This document shows, one piece after another, positions 1 to 9,639 of a stretch of 64,000 nt of DNA. Made by a program: the position numbers and the translations under genes. The notes beneath the pieces were generated by a model. The model worked only from the letters and a program-made list of their open reading frames with translations, had not been told where the DNA came from and did no database searches. Positions within the stretch are counted from its first letter, which is position 1. Each line of letters opens with the position of its first letter. Source of the DNA: Verrucomicrobium sp. (lineage in GTDB: Bacteria; Verrucomicrobiota; Verrucomicrobiia; Methylacidiphilales; GAS474); the NCBI GenBank assembly GCA_028283855.1, contig JAPWJX010000003.1:1356500-1420499 (forward strand). Direction: 5' to 3'.

Positions 1-603
1 ATCCCCGGCGTCATCTACGGCAAGCGCGGCACCTGGCCCGTCCAGATCAACAGCCAGGAGCTGAGCGAAGCGCTCCACCACGTCTCCAGCGAGAACGTGC
101 TGGTCGACCTCCAGCTGAGCGGCGGCGAAAAGGCCGAGACGAAGTTCGTCTTCCTCCAGGAGGTCGAGCACCACTACCTCCAGGACAACATCGTCCACGT
201 CGACCTGCACGAGATCGCGGCCGACGAAGAGATCCACGTTGAAGTCCCCGTTGTCGAAGTCGGCGAGCCCGTCGGCGTCCGCGTCGGCGGCGGCCTCATG
301 GAGACCATCCTGCGCCGCCTCCGCGTCTCCTGCCTGCCGAAGTATCTCCCCGAGCAGATCACCGTCGACGTCAGCGCCCTGGAAATCGGCCAGGCCATCC
401 ACGTCGGCCAGATCGCCCTGCCGGAAGGCGTCACCGTCCTCAACCCGAAGGACCAGTCCGTCGTCGCCGTCCACGCTCCTCTGACCGAGGACGAGGCCAA
501 GGCCGCCGAGAGCACCGCCCCCGCGGCCGCCGCCACGGAGCCCGAGGTCCTCAAGGAAAAGAAGGAAGCCGCCCCCGCCGCCGAGGGCGACAAGAAGAAG
601 TAA
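1..603 (+). CDS. rplY: 50S ribosomal protein L25/CTC family (5' partial)
   Basis: The frame is open from the first base of the window, so the N-terminus is missing; about 200 residues remain. It opens with IPGVIYGK, the conserved L25 segment that follows the basic N-terminus. L25 binds 5S rRNA in the large subunit. The length and the second beta domain (about residues 95-160) fit the longer CTC/TL5 form rather than the short E. coli form. The C-terminus is an Ala/Glu/Lys-rich tail ending in KKK. It is followed 39 bases later by pth, a very common gene pair. Identification is secure; only the true start is unseen. Confidence 0.93.
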   Translation: MPGVIYGKRGTWPVQINSQELSEALHHVSSENVLVDLQLSGGEKAETKFVFLQEVEHHYLQDNIVHVDLHEIAADEEIHVEVPVVEVGEPVGVRVGGGLMETILRRLRVSCLPKYLPEQITVDVSALEIGQAIHVGQIALPEGVTVLNPKDQSVVAVHAPLTEDEAKAAESTAPAAAATEPEVLKEKKEAAPAAEGDKKK

Positions 604-642
604 CCGCCCCCGCGCGGTCCTTCCCGTCCCGGCCCGCCCCCG

Positions 643-1209
643 ATGCCGTCTTACCGGCTTATCGTCGGGCTGGGCAATCCCGGCTCCAAATACGAGGGGA
701 CGCGGCACAACCTCGGTTTTGCCGCCCTGGACGCCGTCCTTTCCCCCGCCGCGTTCTCCCCGGAGAGCCGCGGCCCGGTCGAGGTCGCCCGCGAGGGCGA
801 CGTCCGCTTCCTAAAGCCCCAGACCTACATGAACCTGAGCGGTCCCGCCGTGGCCGCCTGGCTCTCCTGGCTTAAGCTCACCCCGGCCGACCTCCTGGTG
901 TTGGTCGACGACTTCGCGCTTCCCTTCGGCGAAATCCGCTTCCGCACCGGCGGCAGCCACGGCGGCCACAACGGCCTGCGCTCCATTGAGGAAACCCTGG
1001 GCACCCGGGACTACGCCCGCCTCCGCCTGGGCATGGGCCCCGTGCCGGAACGGTGGGCCGTGGAAGACTTCGTCCTGGCCCGTTTCACCCCGGAAGAGAA
1101 GGCGCAGCTCCCTCTTTTCCTCGATCGCGCAAAGGACGCGTTTCGCTGTTGCCAGGACCGGGGAATTTCGCTAGCAATGACCCTCTTTAACAAAAAACAG
1201 GAACTATGA
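643..1209 (+). CDS. pth: Peptidyl-tRNA hydrolase
   Basis: A 188-residue protein of normal family length. Pth cleaves the ester bond of peptidyl-tRNAs released early from ribosomes, recycling tRNA. All key residues are visible: Asn12 in GLGNPG, the catalytic His22 in TRHNLGF, Asn64 in TYMNLSG, Asp90 in VDDF and Asn110 in HGGHNGL. It follows rplY. Its stop overlaps the rpsF start as ATGA at 1206-1209, so pth and rpsF are probably translationally coupled. Confidence 0.97.
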   Translation: MPSYRLIVGLGNPGSKYEGTRHNLGFAALDAVLSPAAFSPESRGPVEVAREGDVRFLKPQTYMNLSGPAVAAWLSWLKLTPADLLVLVDDFALPFGEIRFRTGGSHGGHNGLRSIEETLGTRDYARLRLGMGPVPERWAVEDFVLARFTPEEKAQLPLFLDRAKDAFRCCQDRGISLAMTLFNKKQEL

Positions 1210-1523
1210 ATCGCTACGACGGACTCTACATTTTGGAAGCGCAGGAAAAGGCCGGGAAAGAAGATCCCATCAAGGCCTCTCTCGACGCCATCGAGAAGGA
1301 AATCAACGCCCTTGGCGGCAGCGTGCAGGGCACCCAGAAGATGGACCGCCGCCGTTTCGAGCGCATCGCCGACGACGTCGACTCCGGCTTCTACGTGAAC
1401 GTCCGCTTCTCCATGGAACCCTCCCAGATCGTCGCTCTGCGCAAGAAGCTCTCCCTCGGAAAGGCCGGCGTTTTCCGCCAGTTCTACCTGAAGGCGAACG
1501 AGAACGAAGCCGTCGCGGCCTAG
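1206..1523 (+). CDS. rpsF: 30S ribosomal protein S6
   Basis: A 105-residue protein starting MNRYDGLYILEAQE, with the S6 ferredoxin-like fold pattern and the RRRFERI / YVNVRF segments typical of the family. S6 binds the central domain of 16S rRNA together with S18. The start overlaps the pth stop (ATGA). It is followed by ssb after 33 bases. The usual S18 gene (rpsR) is not found between ssb and rplI here. Confidence 0.95.
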   Translation: MNRYDGLYILEAQEKAGKEDPIKASLDAIEKEINALGGSVQGTQKMDRRRFERIADDVDSGFYVNVRFSMEPSQIVALRKKLSLGKAGVFRQFYLKANENEAVAA

Positions 1524-1556
1524 TCTCCTTCCCGTCTTCTTAAAACTCCCACCGCC

Positions 1557-2036
1557 ATGGCCGACCTGAACAAAGTGATGCTCATCGGGAACCTCACCCG
1601 GGATCCCGAGGTGCGCTACACCCCGAAGGGCACCGCCGTCGGCGACCTGGCCATGGCCTTGAACAACTCCTTCAAGAGCCAGGACGGCCAGGTGCGTGAG
1701 GAAGTCTGCTACGTCGACCTCGTCGTATGGGGCCGCCAGGCGGAAACCGCCAAGCAGTACCTCAGCAAGGGCTCGCCCATCTTCGTCGAGGGCCGCCTCC
1801 AGCTCGACCAGTGGGAGACCAAGGAAGGCGAGAAACGCAACCGCCTCCGCGTCGTCGCGGAGCGCATCCAGTTCCTGGGCCGTCCCCGCGAAGGCGGCGG
1901 CGGCGGCGGTGGTGGAGCCCCCCGCGGCGAAGGCCGCAGCGGCGGCGACAGCTACAACCAGGCCCCCCCGCGCTCCCAGGCTCCCGCCTACGAGGCGCAC
2001 GAGCCCGGCCCGTCCGACGACGACGTCCCTTTCTAA
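1557..2036 (+). CDS. ssb: Single-stranded DNA-binding protein
   Basis: A 159-residue SSB. Residues 1-110 form the OB fold, starting MADLNKVMLIGNLTRDPEVR and containing VDLVVWGRQAE. Next comes a Gly-rich linker with a run of glycines around residues 115-122. The extreme C-terminus DDDVPF is the acidic tip that recruits replication and repair proteins. SSB protects single-stranded DNA in replication, recombination and repair. It lies between rpsF and rplI, as in many bacteria. Confidence 0.97.
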   Translation: MADLNKVMLIGNLTRDPEVRYTPKGTAVGDLAMALNNSFKSQDGQVREEVCYVDLVVWGRQAETAKQYLSKGSPIFVEGRLQLDQWETKEGEKRNRLRVVAERIQFLGRPREGGGGGGGGAPRGEGRSGGDSYNQAPPRSQAPAYEAHEPGPSDDDVPF

Positions 2037-2091
2037 ACCGCAAGCCGGGCCCTTTCATCCATCTAAACCAACCACGAATCAAGGAACTGCC

Positions 2092-2637
2092 ATGCAAGTC
2101 GAAGTGCTACTGAAGAACAAGATCGAGGGCCTGGGCGTCGAGGCCGACGTCGTCTCCGTCCGCCCCGGTTACGCCCGTAATTTCCTGGTCCCCCAGGGCC
2201 ACGCCGTCCTGGCCACCTCCGCCACCAAGCGCCAGATCGAGCAGCTCAAGCAAAAGCGCGCCCAGCGCGAGGCCGAAGAGCTCAACGCCGCCCAGGAACT
2301 GGCCGGCAAGATCAACAAGCTGAACCTCACCTTCACCCTCGCCGCCGGCCAGGGCCAGGACAAGGTCTTCGGCTCCATCACCAATCACGACGTCATCGAG
2401 CGCCTGAAGGCGGAGGGTTACACCGTCGACCGCAAGCAGGTGAAGCTGGAGAAGCCGATCAAGGAGACCGGCTCCCACGAGATCATCATCGCCGTCCACC
2501 CGGAAATTTCCGCCAAGCTGAAGATCCAGGTCGCCACGCCCGCTCCCGAAGGGGAAGAGGCCGAAGGCGCCGAGGACGCCAAGGGCGCGCGCAAGACCGC
2601 CCGCAAGAGCACCAAGAAGCCCACCGCCTCGGCTTAA
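2092..2637 (+). CDS. rplI: 50S ribosomal protein L9
   Basis: A 181-residue protein starting MQVEVLLKNKIEGLG. The N-terminal rRNA-binding domain has the L9 signature around VRPGYARNFLVPQG, followed by a long connecting helix rich in Gln, Glu and Lys and a C-terminal domain. The last 30 or so residues form a Lys/Ala-rich tail not found in short L9 proteins. The ATG at 2092 was chosen because it gives the canonical N-terminus; the frame stays open far upstream inside ssb. L9 stabilises the L1 stalk base and helps maintain reading frame. Confidence 0.95.
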   Translation: MQVEVLLKNKIEGLGVEADVVSVRPGYARNFLVPQGHAVLATSATKRQIEQLKQKRAQREAEELNAAQELAGKINKLNLTFTLAAGQGQDKVFGSITNHDVIERLKAEGYTVDRKQVKLEKPIKETGSHEIIIAVHPEISAKLKIQVATPAPEGEEAEGAEDAKGARKTARKSTKKPTASA

Positions 2638-2729
2638 GCCGGGCGGTTGGGTTTTACCCCCTTGACGAAGCGCGGGTTCCTCCGCAGCATCGCCGCCTGC
2701 CTGTGCTTTACAGGTGTTAAGGGATTAAC

Positions 2730-5216
2730 GTGTACGTGAAGAGCACCAAGCAGCGGCTTTTACGCGGGAAGAGGGTAAAGGCCCTCTTCTCCGCGCTGCT
2801 TTTTGCCAGCTTTTCCTTCCAGGCCTTCCTCCTGCCCGCCGGCGCGCAGCCGCTGCCGGCCGGCGAGCAGAAGCTGAACGTCCCCCAGGTCCCCGACGCC
2901 GAAAAGCGGACCGTCCAGGCTCCCGACGCGGTCAAGGACACCAACTACGGCCCCGTCGTCAAAGACATTGAGGTCGTCTACGTCGGCCCCCAGTCGGTCA
3001 ACAAGAGCGTCATCCTCTCCAACATGCGGACGGCGGTCGGCCAACCCTACTCCCCCGCCACGGTGGAAGAGGACGTCCGCAACCTTTACGCCACCGGCCT
3101 CTTCACCAATCTCCGCATCTCCGACCAGCCGCTGGCCACCGGCATCAAGGTCACCGTCGTCGTCCAGCCGAAGCCGCTGGTGAAGGAAATCATCATCAAC
3201 GGCGCCAAGCAGATCAAAGAGAAGCGCCTCCGCAAGGAAATCCACTCCAAGGCCGGCGAGCCCCTCAGCGAGGAGCAGATCGCCGAGGACTGCCAGAAGA
3301 TGCGGGACTACTACCAGAACAAGGGCTTCAACAACGTCCAGATCACCTACAAGATCGACGTCAACGAGCAGTTCGGCCGCGCCGTCGTCATCTTCACCGT
3401 AAACGAGGGGGCCAAGGCCTTCATCCGCCAGATCGTTTTCGCCGGGAACAAGGCCTTCACGGAAAAGGAACTGCGGAAGACCTTCAAGAAGACCCGCGTG
3501 AAGGACCTCATCTCCTTCATCGACAAGTCCGGCCTCTTCAAGGAAGACGACTTCCAGGACGACCTGCAGCACCTCAAGGAATTCTACCAGAACCACGGCT
3601 ACATCGACGTGGAGGTGAAGAAGACCGCCATCACCTACCCGAAGCCGGAGGAGATGAAGCTGACCATCACCGTCTTCGAGGGGATCCAATACCACGTCGG
3701 CTCCATCAAGGTCGACGGCAACACCCTTTACGACGTCGCCGCCATCCGCAAGGCCCTCAAGATGGGGGAGGGGGCCGTCTTCTCGCCCAAGGGCCTGCAG
3801 GACGACGTGAAGGCGATCCGCGACCTCTACGGCAAGAACGGCTACATCGACGCCGAGGTCCGCCCCGACCGCATCTCCAACGTGGAGAGCGCCAAGATCG
3901 ACCTCGACTACCACATCGTCGAGGGGGCCCAGTCTTTCGTCGACCGCATCATCATCCAGGGCAACAACCGGACGAAGGACAAGGTCCTGCGCCGCGAATT
4001 GCCGCTGGCCCCGGGCGACGTCTACGACAGCGTCCGCGTCGACGCGGCCAAGAAGCGCCTGGAGAACCTCGGCTACTTTGAGAAGGTCGACATCAGCCCG
4101 CAGGACACCTCCGTGCCGAACCGCCGCAACATGGTCGTCACCGTCGAGGAAAAGCGCACCGGCAACATCACCTTCGGCGTCGGCTTCAGTTCCGTGGACA
4201 GCCTCCTCGGCTTCGTCGAGCTGTCCCAGGGCAACTTCGACATCGGCAACTGGCCCTACTTCACCGGCGGCGGCCAGAAGTTCCGCACCCGCGTCCAGTA
4301 CGGCCTCGTCCGCAAGGACTTCACCCTCTCCTTCACCGAGCCGTGGTTCATGGACAAGCCGCTCTCCGTCGGCTTCGACCTCTTCGCCCACCAGTTCAAC
4401 AACGATTACCAGAACGCCCTCTACTCCCAGTTGGAAATCGGCGCCGACGCGCGCGTCTCCAAGCAGCTGACCCCCTTCTGGACCGCCACGGTCATGTACA
4501 AGCTGCAGGAAATCTCCCTTTACGACTTCGACTCCTCCACCGCCGCCTCCATCCCCGGCCTTTACGCCCAGCGCGGCAGCCGCTCGGAAAGCTCCGTCAC
4601 CGCCTCCCTTTCCTACGACACCCGGGACAACATCTTCCTGACCCGCCGCGGCGAGCAGGTCAACTTCATCGTCCAGGGCGCGGGCGGCCCTCTGCTGGGG
4701 CAGACGGACATCTACAAGCTGGAAGCCAACGCGCAGAAATTCTTCCCCCTGCCGTGGGACCTCATCTTCTCCATGAAGGGCGCTACCGGCGTGGTCAACT
4801 CCTACGGCGACATGCAGAGCTACCCCGGCGACTCGAACAAGGTGCCCCTCTTCGACCGCTTCTTCCTGGGCGGCTCCCGTTCCGTGCGCGGCTTCCAGAA
4901 CCGCGGCGTGGGCCCCGTCTACCCGGGCACCGACCAGCCCACCGGCGGCGACACCTACGGCTACATCAACTTCGAGCTCACCTGGCCCATCATCGACCGC
5001 GTGCGCGGCGCCGTCTTCTACGACGCGGGCTTCGTCGACCAGTCCTTTGCCGCCTACGGCGACATCCTGCCGGATTACAACGCCGCCGTCGGCGTCGGCC
5101 TGCGCCTGAACCTGCCCATCGGCCCGCTGCGCTTCGACTACGGCGTCCCCGTCAAATACGACTCCTGGAACAAGTCGAGCGGCCGCTTCAGCTTCGACGT
5201 CGGCTATCAATTCTAA
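2730..5216 (+). CDS. bamA: Outer membrane protein assembly factor BamA
   Basis: An 828-residue Omp85 protein that folds and inserts beta-barrel proteins into the outer membrane. The GTG start gives a basic N-terminus and a hydrophobic signal segment (about residues 18-38) ending near a likely AGAQ cleavage site. About five POTRA repeats follow (roughly residues 70-475), then the 16-strand barrel. The loop-6 motif VRGF lies near residue 719 and the protein ends in an aromatic residue (YQF), the usual beta-signal. TTGACG at 2662-2667 in the 92-base gap before it could be part of a promoter, but this is weak. skp and lpxD follow, the common bamA-skp-lpxD order. Confidence 0.96.
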   Translation: MYVKSTKQRLLRGKRVKALFSALLFASFSFQAFLLPAGAQPLPAGEQKLNVPQVPDAEKRTVQAPDAVKDTNYGPVVKDIEVVYVGPQSVNKSVILSNMRTAVGQPYSPATVEEDVRNLYATGLFTNLRISDQPLATGIKVTVVVQPKPLVKEIIINGAKQIKEKRLRKEIHSKAGEPLSEEQIAEDCQKMRDYYQNKGFNNVQITYKIDVNEQFGRAVVIFTVNEGAKAFIRQIVFAGNKAFTEKELRKTFKKTRVKDLISFIDKSGLFKEDDFQDDLQHLKEFYQNHGYIDVEVKKTAITYPKPEEMKLTITVFEGIQYHVGSIKVDGNTLYDVAAIRKALKMGEGAVFSPKGLQDDVKAIRDLYGKNGYIDAEVRPDRISNVESAKIDLDYHIVEGAQSFVDRIIIQGNNRTKDKVLRRELPLAPGDVYDSVRVDAAKKRLENLGYFEKVDISPQDTSVPNRRNMVVTVEEKRTGNITFGVGFSSVDSLLGFVELSQGNFDIGNWPYFTGGGQKFRTRVQYGLVRKDFTLSFTEPWFMDKPLSVGFDLFAHQFNNDYQNALYSQLEIGADARVSKQLTPFWTATVMYKLQEISLYDFDSSTAASIPGLYAQRGSRSESSVTASLSYDTRDNIFLTRRGEQVNFIVQGAGGPLLGQTDIYKLEANAQKFFPLPWDLIFSMKGATGVVNSYGDMQSYPGDSNKVPLFDRFFLGGSRSVRGFQNRGVGPVYPGTDQPTGGDTYGYINFELTWPIIDRVRGAVFYDAGFVDQSFAAYGDILPDYNAAVGVGLRLNLPIGPLRFDYGVPVKYDSWNKSSGRFSFDVGYQF

Positions 5217-5227
5217 CCCAACCCATC

Positions 5228-5848
5228 ATGAAACGGATCCTCCTCATCGCCGCCATCTCCCTCCTGGCCGTTCCCGCCCTGCGCGCGGAACTGAAGATCG
5301 CCACCGTCGACCTGCAGGCCGTCTTCAACGGCTATTACAAGACGAAGGACGCCGACTCCCTTCTCAACGAGCGCGTCACCGGCTTCCGCAAGGAGCGGGA
5401 CGAGATGGTGGCCGACTACCAGAAGATGGTCGACGACGCCAAGAAGCTCCAGGAAGCGTCCGAGGACAAGACCCTTTCCGAGTCGGCCCGCGCCGCCAAG
5501 CAAAAGGCCTTCGACCAGAAGCGCCAGGAAATCGTCAACAAGCAGGGCCAGATGCGCGAGTTCGACGGCGTCCGCTCCCGCGAGTTTGAGGACCAGAGCC
5601 GCCGCATCCGCGCCGGTTTGGTGGACGAGATCACCAAGTTCGTCACCGAGACCAGCACGAAGGAGAAGTTCAACCTGGTCATCGACAAGTCCGCCCCCAG
5701 CATGAACGGCACCCCCGTCGTCCTCTACTCCCAGGACGTGAAGGACATCACCGACGAGGTGATCAAGGGCCTTAACGCCACCAAGCCCGCCAACTACACG
5801 GCCCCTGCCGCCGCCGGCAGCAGCAACGCCCCCGCGGCCAAGCCCTAG
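5228..5848 (+). CDS. skp: Periplasmic chaperone Skp/OmpH
   Basis: A 206-residue protein with a cleavable signal peptide (MKRILLIAAISLLAVPALRA) followed by ELKIATVDLQAVFNGY, the typical start of mature OmpH/Skp. The middle (about residues 45-130) is highly charged and predicted coiled coil, matching the tentacles of the trimeric chaperone. A Pro/Ala-rich C-terminal tail is extra. Skp holds unfolded outer-membrane proteins for BamA, which is encoded 11 bases upstream. The start was chosen at the ATG giving the signal peptide; the frame stays open upstream as a shadow of bamA. Confidence 0.93.
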   Translation: MKRILLIAAISLLAVPALRAELKIATVDLQAVFNGYYKTKDADSLLNERVTGFRKERDEMVADYQKMVDDAKKLQEASEDKTLSESARAAKQKAFDQKRQEIVNKQGQMREFDGVRSREFEDQSRRIRAGLVDEITKFVTETSTKEKFNLVIDKSAPSMNGTPVVLYSQDVKDITDEVIKGLNATKPANYTAPAAAGSSNAPAAKP

Positions 5849-5866
5849 TCCCCGTCCGCCCGCGCC

Positions 5867-6886
5867 ATGCCTGAGTTCACCCTGGCCCAGCTGGCCGAGA
5901 TGGTCGGCGGCAAGGTGGAGGGCGATTCCGGCCTCCGCATCGGCAACATCTCCGACCTGGCCGGAGCGGGCCCGGGCCATCTCTCCTTCCTGGGAAATCG
6001 CCGCTACCTCCAGGCGGCCAAGCAGACCGGCGCTTCCGCCATCCTAGTTCCCCTGGATGAGGACGAGTCCTTCCCCTGCGCCCTGATCCGCGTCGAATCG
6101 CCCTCCCTGGCCTTCGCCAAGGTGGCGGAGCATTTCCGCCCCGCGCCCGTTTCCTACGCTCCCGGCGTCCACCCCACCGCCGTCCTGGCGGCGGACGTCG
6201 TCCTGGGGGAGGGGGCCAGCATCCAGCCCCACGCCGTCGTCGAGGCGGGCGCCCGCATCGGCGCGCGCACGGTGATCGGTTCCGGCGTCCACGTCGGCGC
6301 GGGCGCCGTCATCGGGGAGGACTGCCTGCTTTACCCGCGCGTGGTGCTCCGGGAGCACTGCGTCCTGGGCAGCCGCGTCATTCTCCACGCCGGGGCGGTC
6401 ATCGGCTCGGACGGCTTCGGCTACGAGTTTAAGGAAGGCCGCCATGAGAAGATCCCCCAGATCGGCTACGTCCAGATCGACGACGACGTGGAGATCGGCT
6501 CCAACACGACCGTCGACCGCGGCCGCTTCGGCCGGACCTGGATCAAGAAGGGGGCCAAGATCGATAACCTAGTCATGATCGCCCACAACGTCGTGGTCGG
6601 GGAGCACTCCGTCCTCGTCGGGCAGGTCGGCGTTTCCGGCAGCACCGTCATCGGCAAATACGTCACGCTGGCGGGACAGGTCGGCCTGGCCGGGCATCTC
6701 CAGGTGGGGGACAAGGCGGTCATCACCGCCCAGTCCGGCGTGGCCAAGGACGTCCCCGCGGGCTCCGTCCTGAGCGGACGCCACGCGCTCCCGCTGCGGG
6801 AGAATTTGAAATTGGAAGCCCTGTTCCGGAAGCTCCCGGAGATGTGGGACAAGATCCGCGGCCTGGAAAAGGCCGCCGGAAAGTAG
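5867..6886 (+). CDS. lpxD: UDP-3-O-acylglucosamine N-acyltransferase
   Basis: A 339-residue LpxD, the third enzyme of lipid A biosynthesis, which transfers a 3-hydroxyacyl chain from ACP to the glucosamine amine. The N-terminal uridine-binding domain (residues 1-100) is followed by hexapeptide repeats of a left-handed beta helix (about 100-290). The catalytic His is His240 in MIAHN. The segment HAGAVIGSDGFGY (174-186) is characteristic. It lies directly after bamA and skp. With msbA further along, it shows that the organism makes lipid A. Confidence 0.96.
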   Translation: MPEFTLAQLAEMVGGKVEGDSGLRIGNISDLAGAGPGHLSFLGNRRYLQAAKQTGASAILVPLDEDESFPCALIRVESPSLAFAKVAEHFRPAPVSYAPGVHPTAVLAADVVLGEGASIQPHAVVEAGARIGARTVIGSGVHVGAGAVIGEDCLLYPRVVLREHCVLGSRVILHAGAVIGSDGFGYEFKEGRHEKIPQIGYVQIDDDVEIGSNTTVDRGRFGRTWIKKGAKIDNLVMIAHNVVVGEHSVLVGQVGVSGSTVIGKYVTLAGQVGLAGHLQVGDKAVITAQSGVAKDVPAGSVLSGRHALPLRENLKLEALFRKLPEMWDKIRGLEKAAGK

Positions 6887-6890
6887 AACC

Positions 6891-6962
6891 TGCGCGGTAC
6901 AGGGTTCGAACCTGTGACCTTCCGCGTGTGAAGCGGACGCTCTACCGCTAAGCTAACCGCGC
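6891..6962 (-). tRNA. tRNA-Val (anticodon CAC)
   Basis: The minus strand folds as a full cloverleaf of 72 bases. The acceptor stem pairs GCGCGGT with ACCGCGC, leaving A as discriminator. The D arm has GCTT/GAGC. The anticodon stem TCCGC/GCGGA encloses the loop TTCACAC, giving anticodon CAC, which reads the valine codon GTG. The T arm ACAGG-TTCGAAC-CCTGT is canonical. No CCA is encoded at the 3' end. It faces the lpxD stop, just 5 bases away. Confidence 0.95.
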
Positions 6963-7046
6963 GTGGAGAGTAGGAAGAGCTAGCAGCAATTCTTCCCCCA
7001 GGCAAGGCTTGCTCGTGCGGTTCTTTCCGGGCAACTAAGGAGGCTG

Positions 7047-7922
<876 letters not shown>

Positions 7923-7923
7923 C

Positions 7924-8973
7924 ATGTCTCTTCCCGCCGCTTCCGGCTACCGGATGCCCGCCGAGTGGGCGCCGCACGCCGCCACCTGGCTTTCCTGGCC
8001 CCGTCCGGAGGGGATCAGCTTCCCCGGGGGCGAGACGGACGCCGACGCGATCTGGGGCCGCCTGGCGTCTCTCCTGGCGCAGGAGGAGGCGGTCCACATC
8101 AACGTCTTTTCCCCCGTGCACCGGCAGGCGGTGGAGGCGGCCCTGCGCCAATGGGCGCCCGCGCCGCGCCATCCGGTCATCCTGCATCAGTTCCCGGCTT
8201 ACGAGCCGTGGTGCCGGGATCACGGCCCCATTTTCATCCAGAACGCGGCGGGGACGGCGGTCGTCGACTGGGACTACAACGCCTGGGGCGGCAAGTATCC
8301 GCCCTACGACTTTGACGACGCCGTGCCGCGCCACGTGGCCGACTACCTTGACATGCCTCTCTTTTCCCCCGGCCTGGTGATGGAGGGCGGCTCGCTCGAC
8401 GTCGACGGGGAGGGGACGCTCCTGACCACGGAATCGTGCCTGCTCAACCCGAACCGCAATCCGGGCAAGAGCCGGGAGGAGATCGAGGCGGCTCTCCGGG
8501 GCTACTTGGGCGTGGAGAAGATCCTCTGGCTGGGGGACGGCATCCTGGGGGACGACACGGACGGCCACGTCGATGACCTGACCCGCTTTGTCTCGCCCGG
8601 CGTCGTCGTCACGGTGGTGGAGCGGGATCCGGCCGACGAGAACTATAAGCCTCTGCTGGAAAACCGCCGCCGCCTGGAGACGATGACCGACGCGCGCGGG
8701 CGGTCGCTGCGGGTCATTGACCTGCCCATGCCCGCGCCCCTGGTGCAGGACGGGCAGCGGCTCCCCGCCAGCTACGCCAATTTCTACATCGCCAACAACC
8801 AGGTCCTGGTCCCCGTCTTCGGCGACCCCCAGGACGATGTGGCCTGCTCCATCCTGGCCCCGCTCTTCCCGGGACGACGGATCGTGCCCTTCGCGGCCCG
8901 GGAACTCATCTGGGGCTTGGGCGCCCTCCACTGCATCACGCAGCAGCAGCCCCTTTTTTGGAAATCTGTGTAA
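7924..8973 (+). CDS. aguA: Agmatine deiminase
   Basis: A 349-residue guanidino-group hydrolase of the agmatine deiminase / Porphyromonas PAD family. MPAEWAPHAATWLSWP is the conserved N-terminal motif. EPWCRDHGPIF, GDDTDGHVDD (catalytic His and Asp) and the nucleophile Cys337 in ALHCITQQQP complete the active site. It converts agmatine to N-carbamoylputrescine. Together with aguB it gives a two-step route from agmatine to putrescine. No arginine decarboxylase is seen nearby. Confidence 0.95.
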   Translation: MSLPAASGYRMPAEWAPHAATWLSWPRPEGISFPGGETDADAIWGRLASLLAQEEAVHINVFSPVHRQAVEAALRQWAPAPRHPVILHQFPAYEPWCRDHGPIFIQNAAGTAVVDWDYNAWGGKYPPYDFDDAVPRHVADYLDMPLFSPGLVMEGGSLDVDGEGTLLTTESCLLNPNRNPGKSREEIEAALRGYLGVEKILWLGDGILGDDTDGHVDDLTRFVSPGVVVTVVERDPADENYKPLLENRRRLETMTDARGRSLRVIDLPMPAPLVQDGQRLPASYANFYIANNQVLVPVFGDPQDDVACSILAPLFPGRRIVPFAARELIWGLGALHCITQQQPLFWKSV

Positions 8974-9015
8974 AAAGCTTTGACCGCAAATGAGACGCAC
9001 CTACCCTCCTTCCAG

Positions 9016-9639
9016 ATGAGGAAGTTCAGCTGGATCCTCTTTTTGCTCGTTGCCGTTCCTTCCTTCTCCTTTGCCCAGCAGGGAGATACGAACGGCCCCG
9101 TGGTTATTACCAAGGTGGAGGCCAATCTGGTCCCGACGCCCAATTACACCGTTTCCGCGGCGACTTCCACCCCGGTCACGCCCTCGCCTAAGTGGTTGCA
9201 GGTGAACTTCGATTTCACCGCACGGAACGAAAAGCCGTTCATCGACACTCTTCAGTTCCGCGTCTATGTGGAGGTGGCGGAACCGTCCGGCCCGGACGAC
9301 CAGGAAGGCAGCCCGGCGCTCCTCGTCGGGGAGACGACGTTTATCAACGTGCCGAATGAGCGGGACCTGCACGGTTCCTTCTTCATCCATCCCTACACGA
9401 TCCGCCGTTTCGGCGGGGAAAACGCCTTTTCCAACTTTAAGGCGAAGCGGAACATCCGCGTGGAGGCGCTCATCGACGGGCAGCAAATCAGCTTCCACGA
9501 CGAGCACGATGACGATGCGAACTGGGTTTCCTCGCTGCGGAAGATCAGCGGCATGGTGCTGCCGCGGGACCAGAGCCCGTGGGCCCTGGTGAACATCGAC
9601 CGCTATCCGCCGGTCAAAACCCGGAGCGCCTCCCAGTAA
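9016..9639 (+). CDS. Amuc_1102-like secreted pilus-cluster protein
   Basis: A 207-residue protein with a clear signal peptide (MRKFSWILFLLVAVPSFSFA). The frame also allows a TTG start 36 bases upstream, but the ATG at 9016 begins exactly at the signal peptide. The mature part starts GPVVITKVEANLVPTPNY, followed by KWLQVNFDFTA and DTLQFRVYVEV, a beta-rich pattern recalled from Akkermansia Amuc_1102. Position supports this: it is the first gene of a run with the same content as Amuc_1098-1102, read in reverse numerical order. Its molecular role is unknown. The stop overlaps the next start (TAATG). Confidence 0.75.
   Translation: MRKFSWILFLLVAVPSFSFAQQGDTNGPVVITKVEANLVPTPNYTVSAATSTPVTPSPKWLQVNFDFTARNEKPFIDTLQFRVYVEVAEPSGPDDQEGSPALLVGETTFINVPNERDLHGSFFIHPYTIRRFGGENAFSNFKAKRNIRVEALIDGQQISFHDEHDDDANWVSSLRKISGMVLPRDQSPWALVNIDRYPPVKTRSASQ

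Noticed and set aside
2760..5210. Long open frame antisense to bamA (816 codons)
   Set aside because: It is a product of high GC3 in bamA: composition is dominated by Val, Leu, Asp and Gly, with no domain pattern. bamA has all family motifs.
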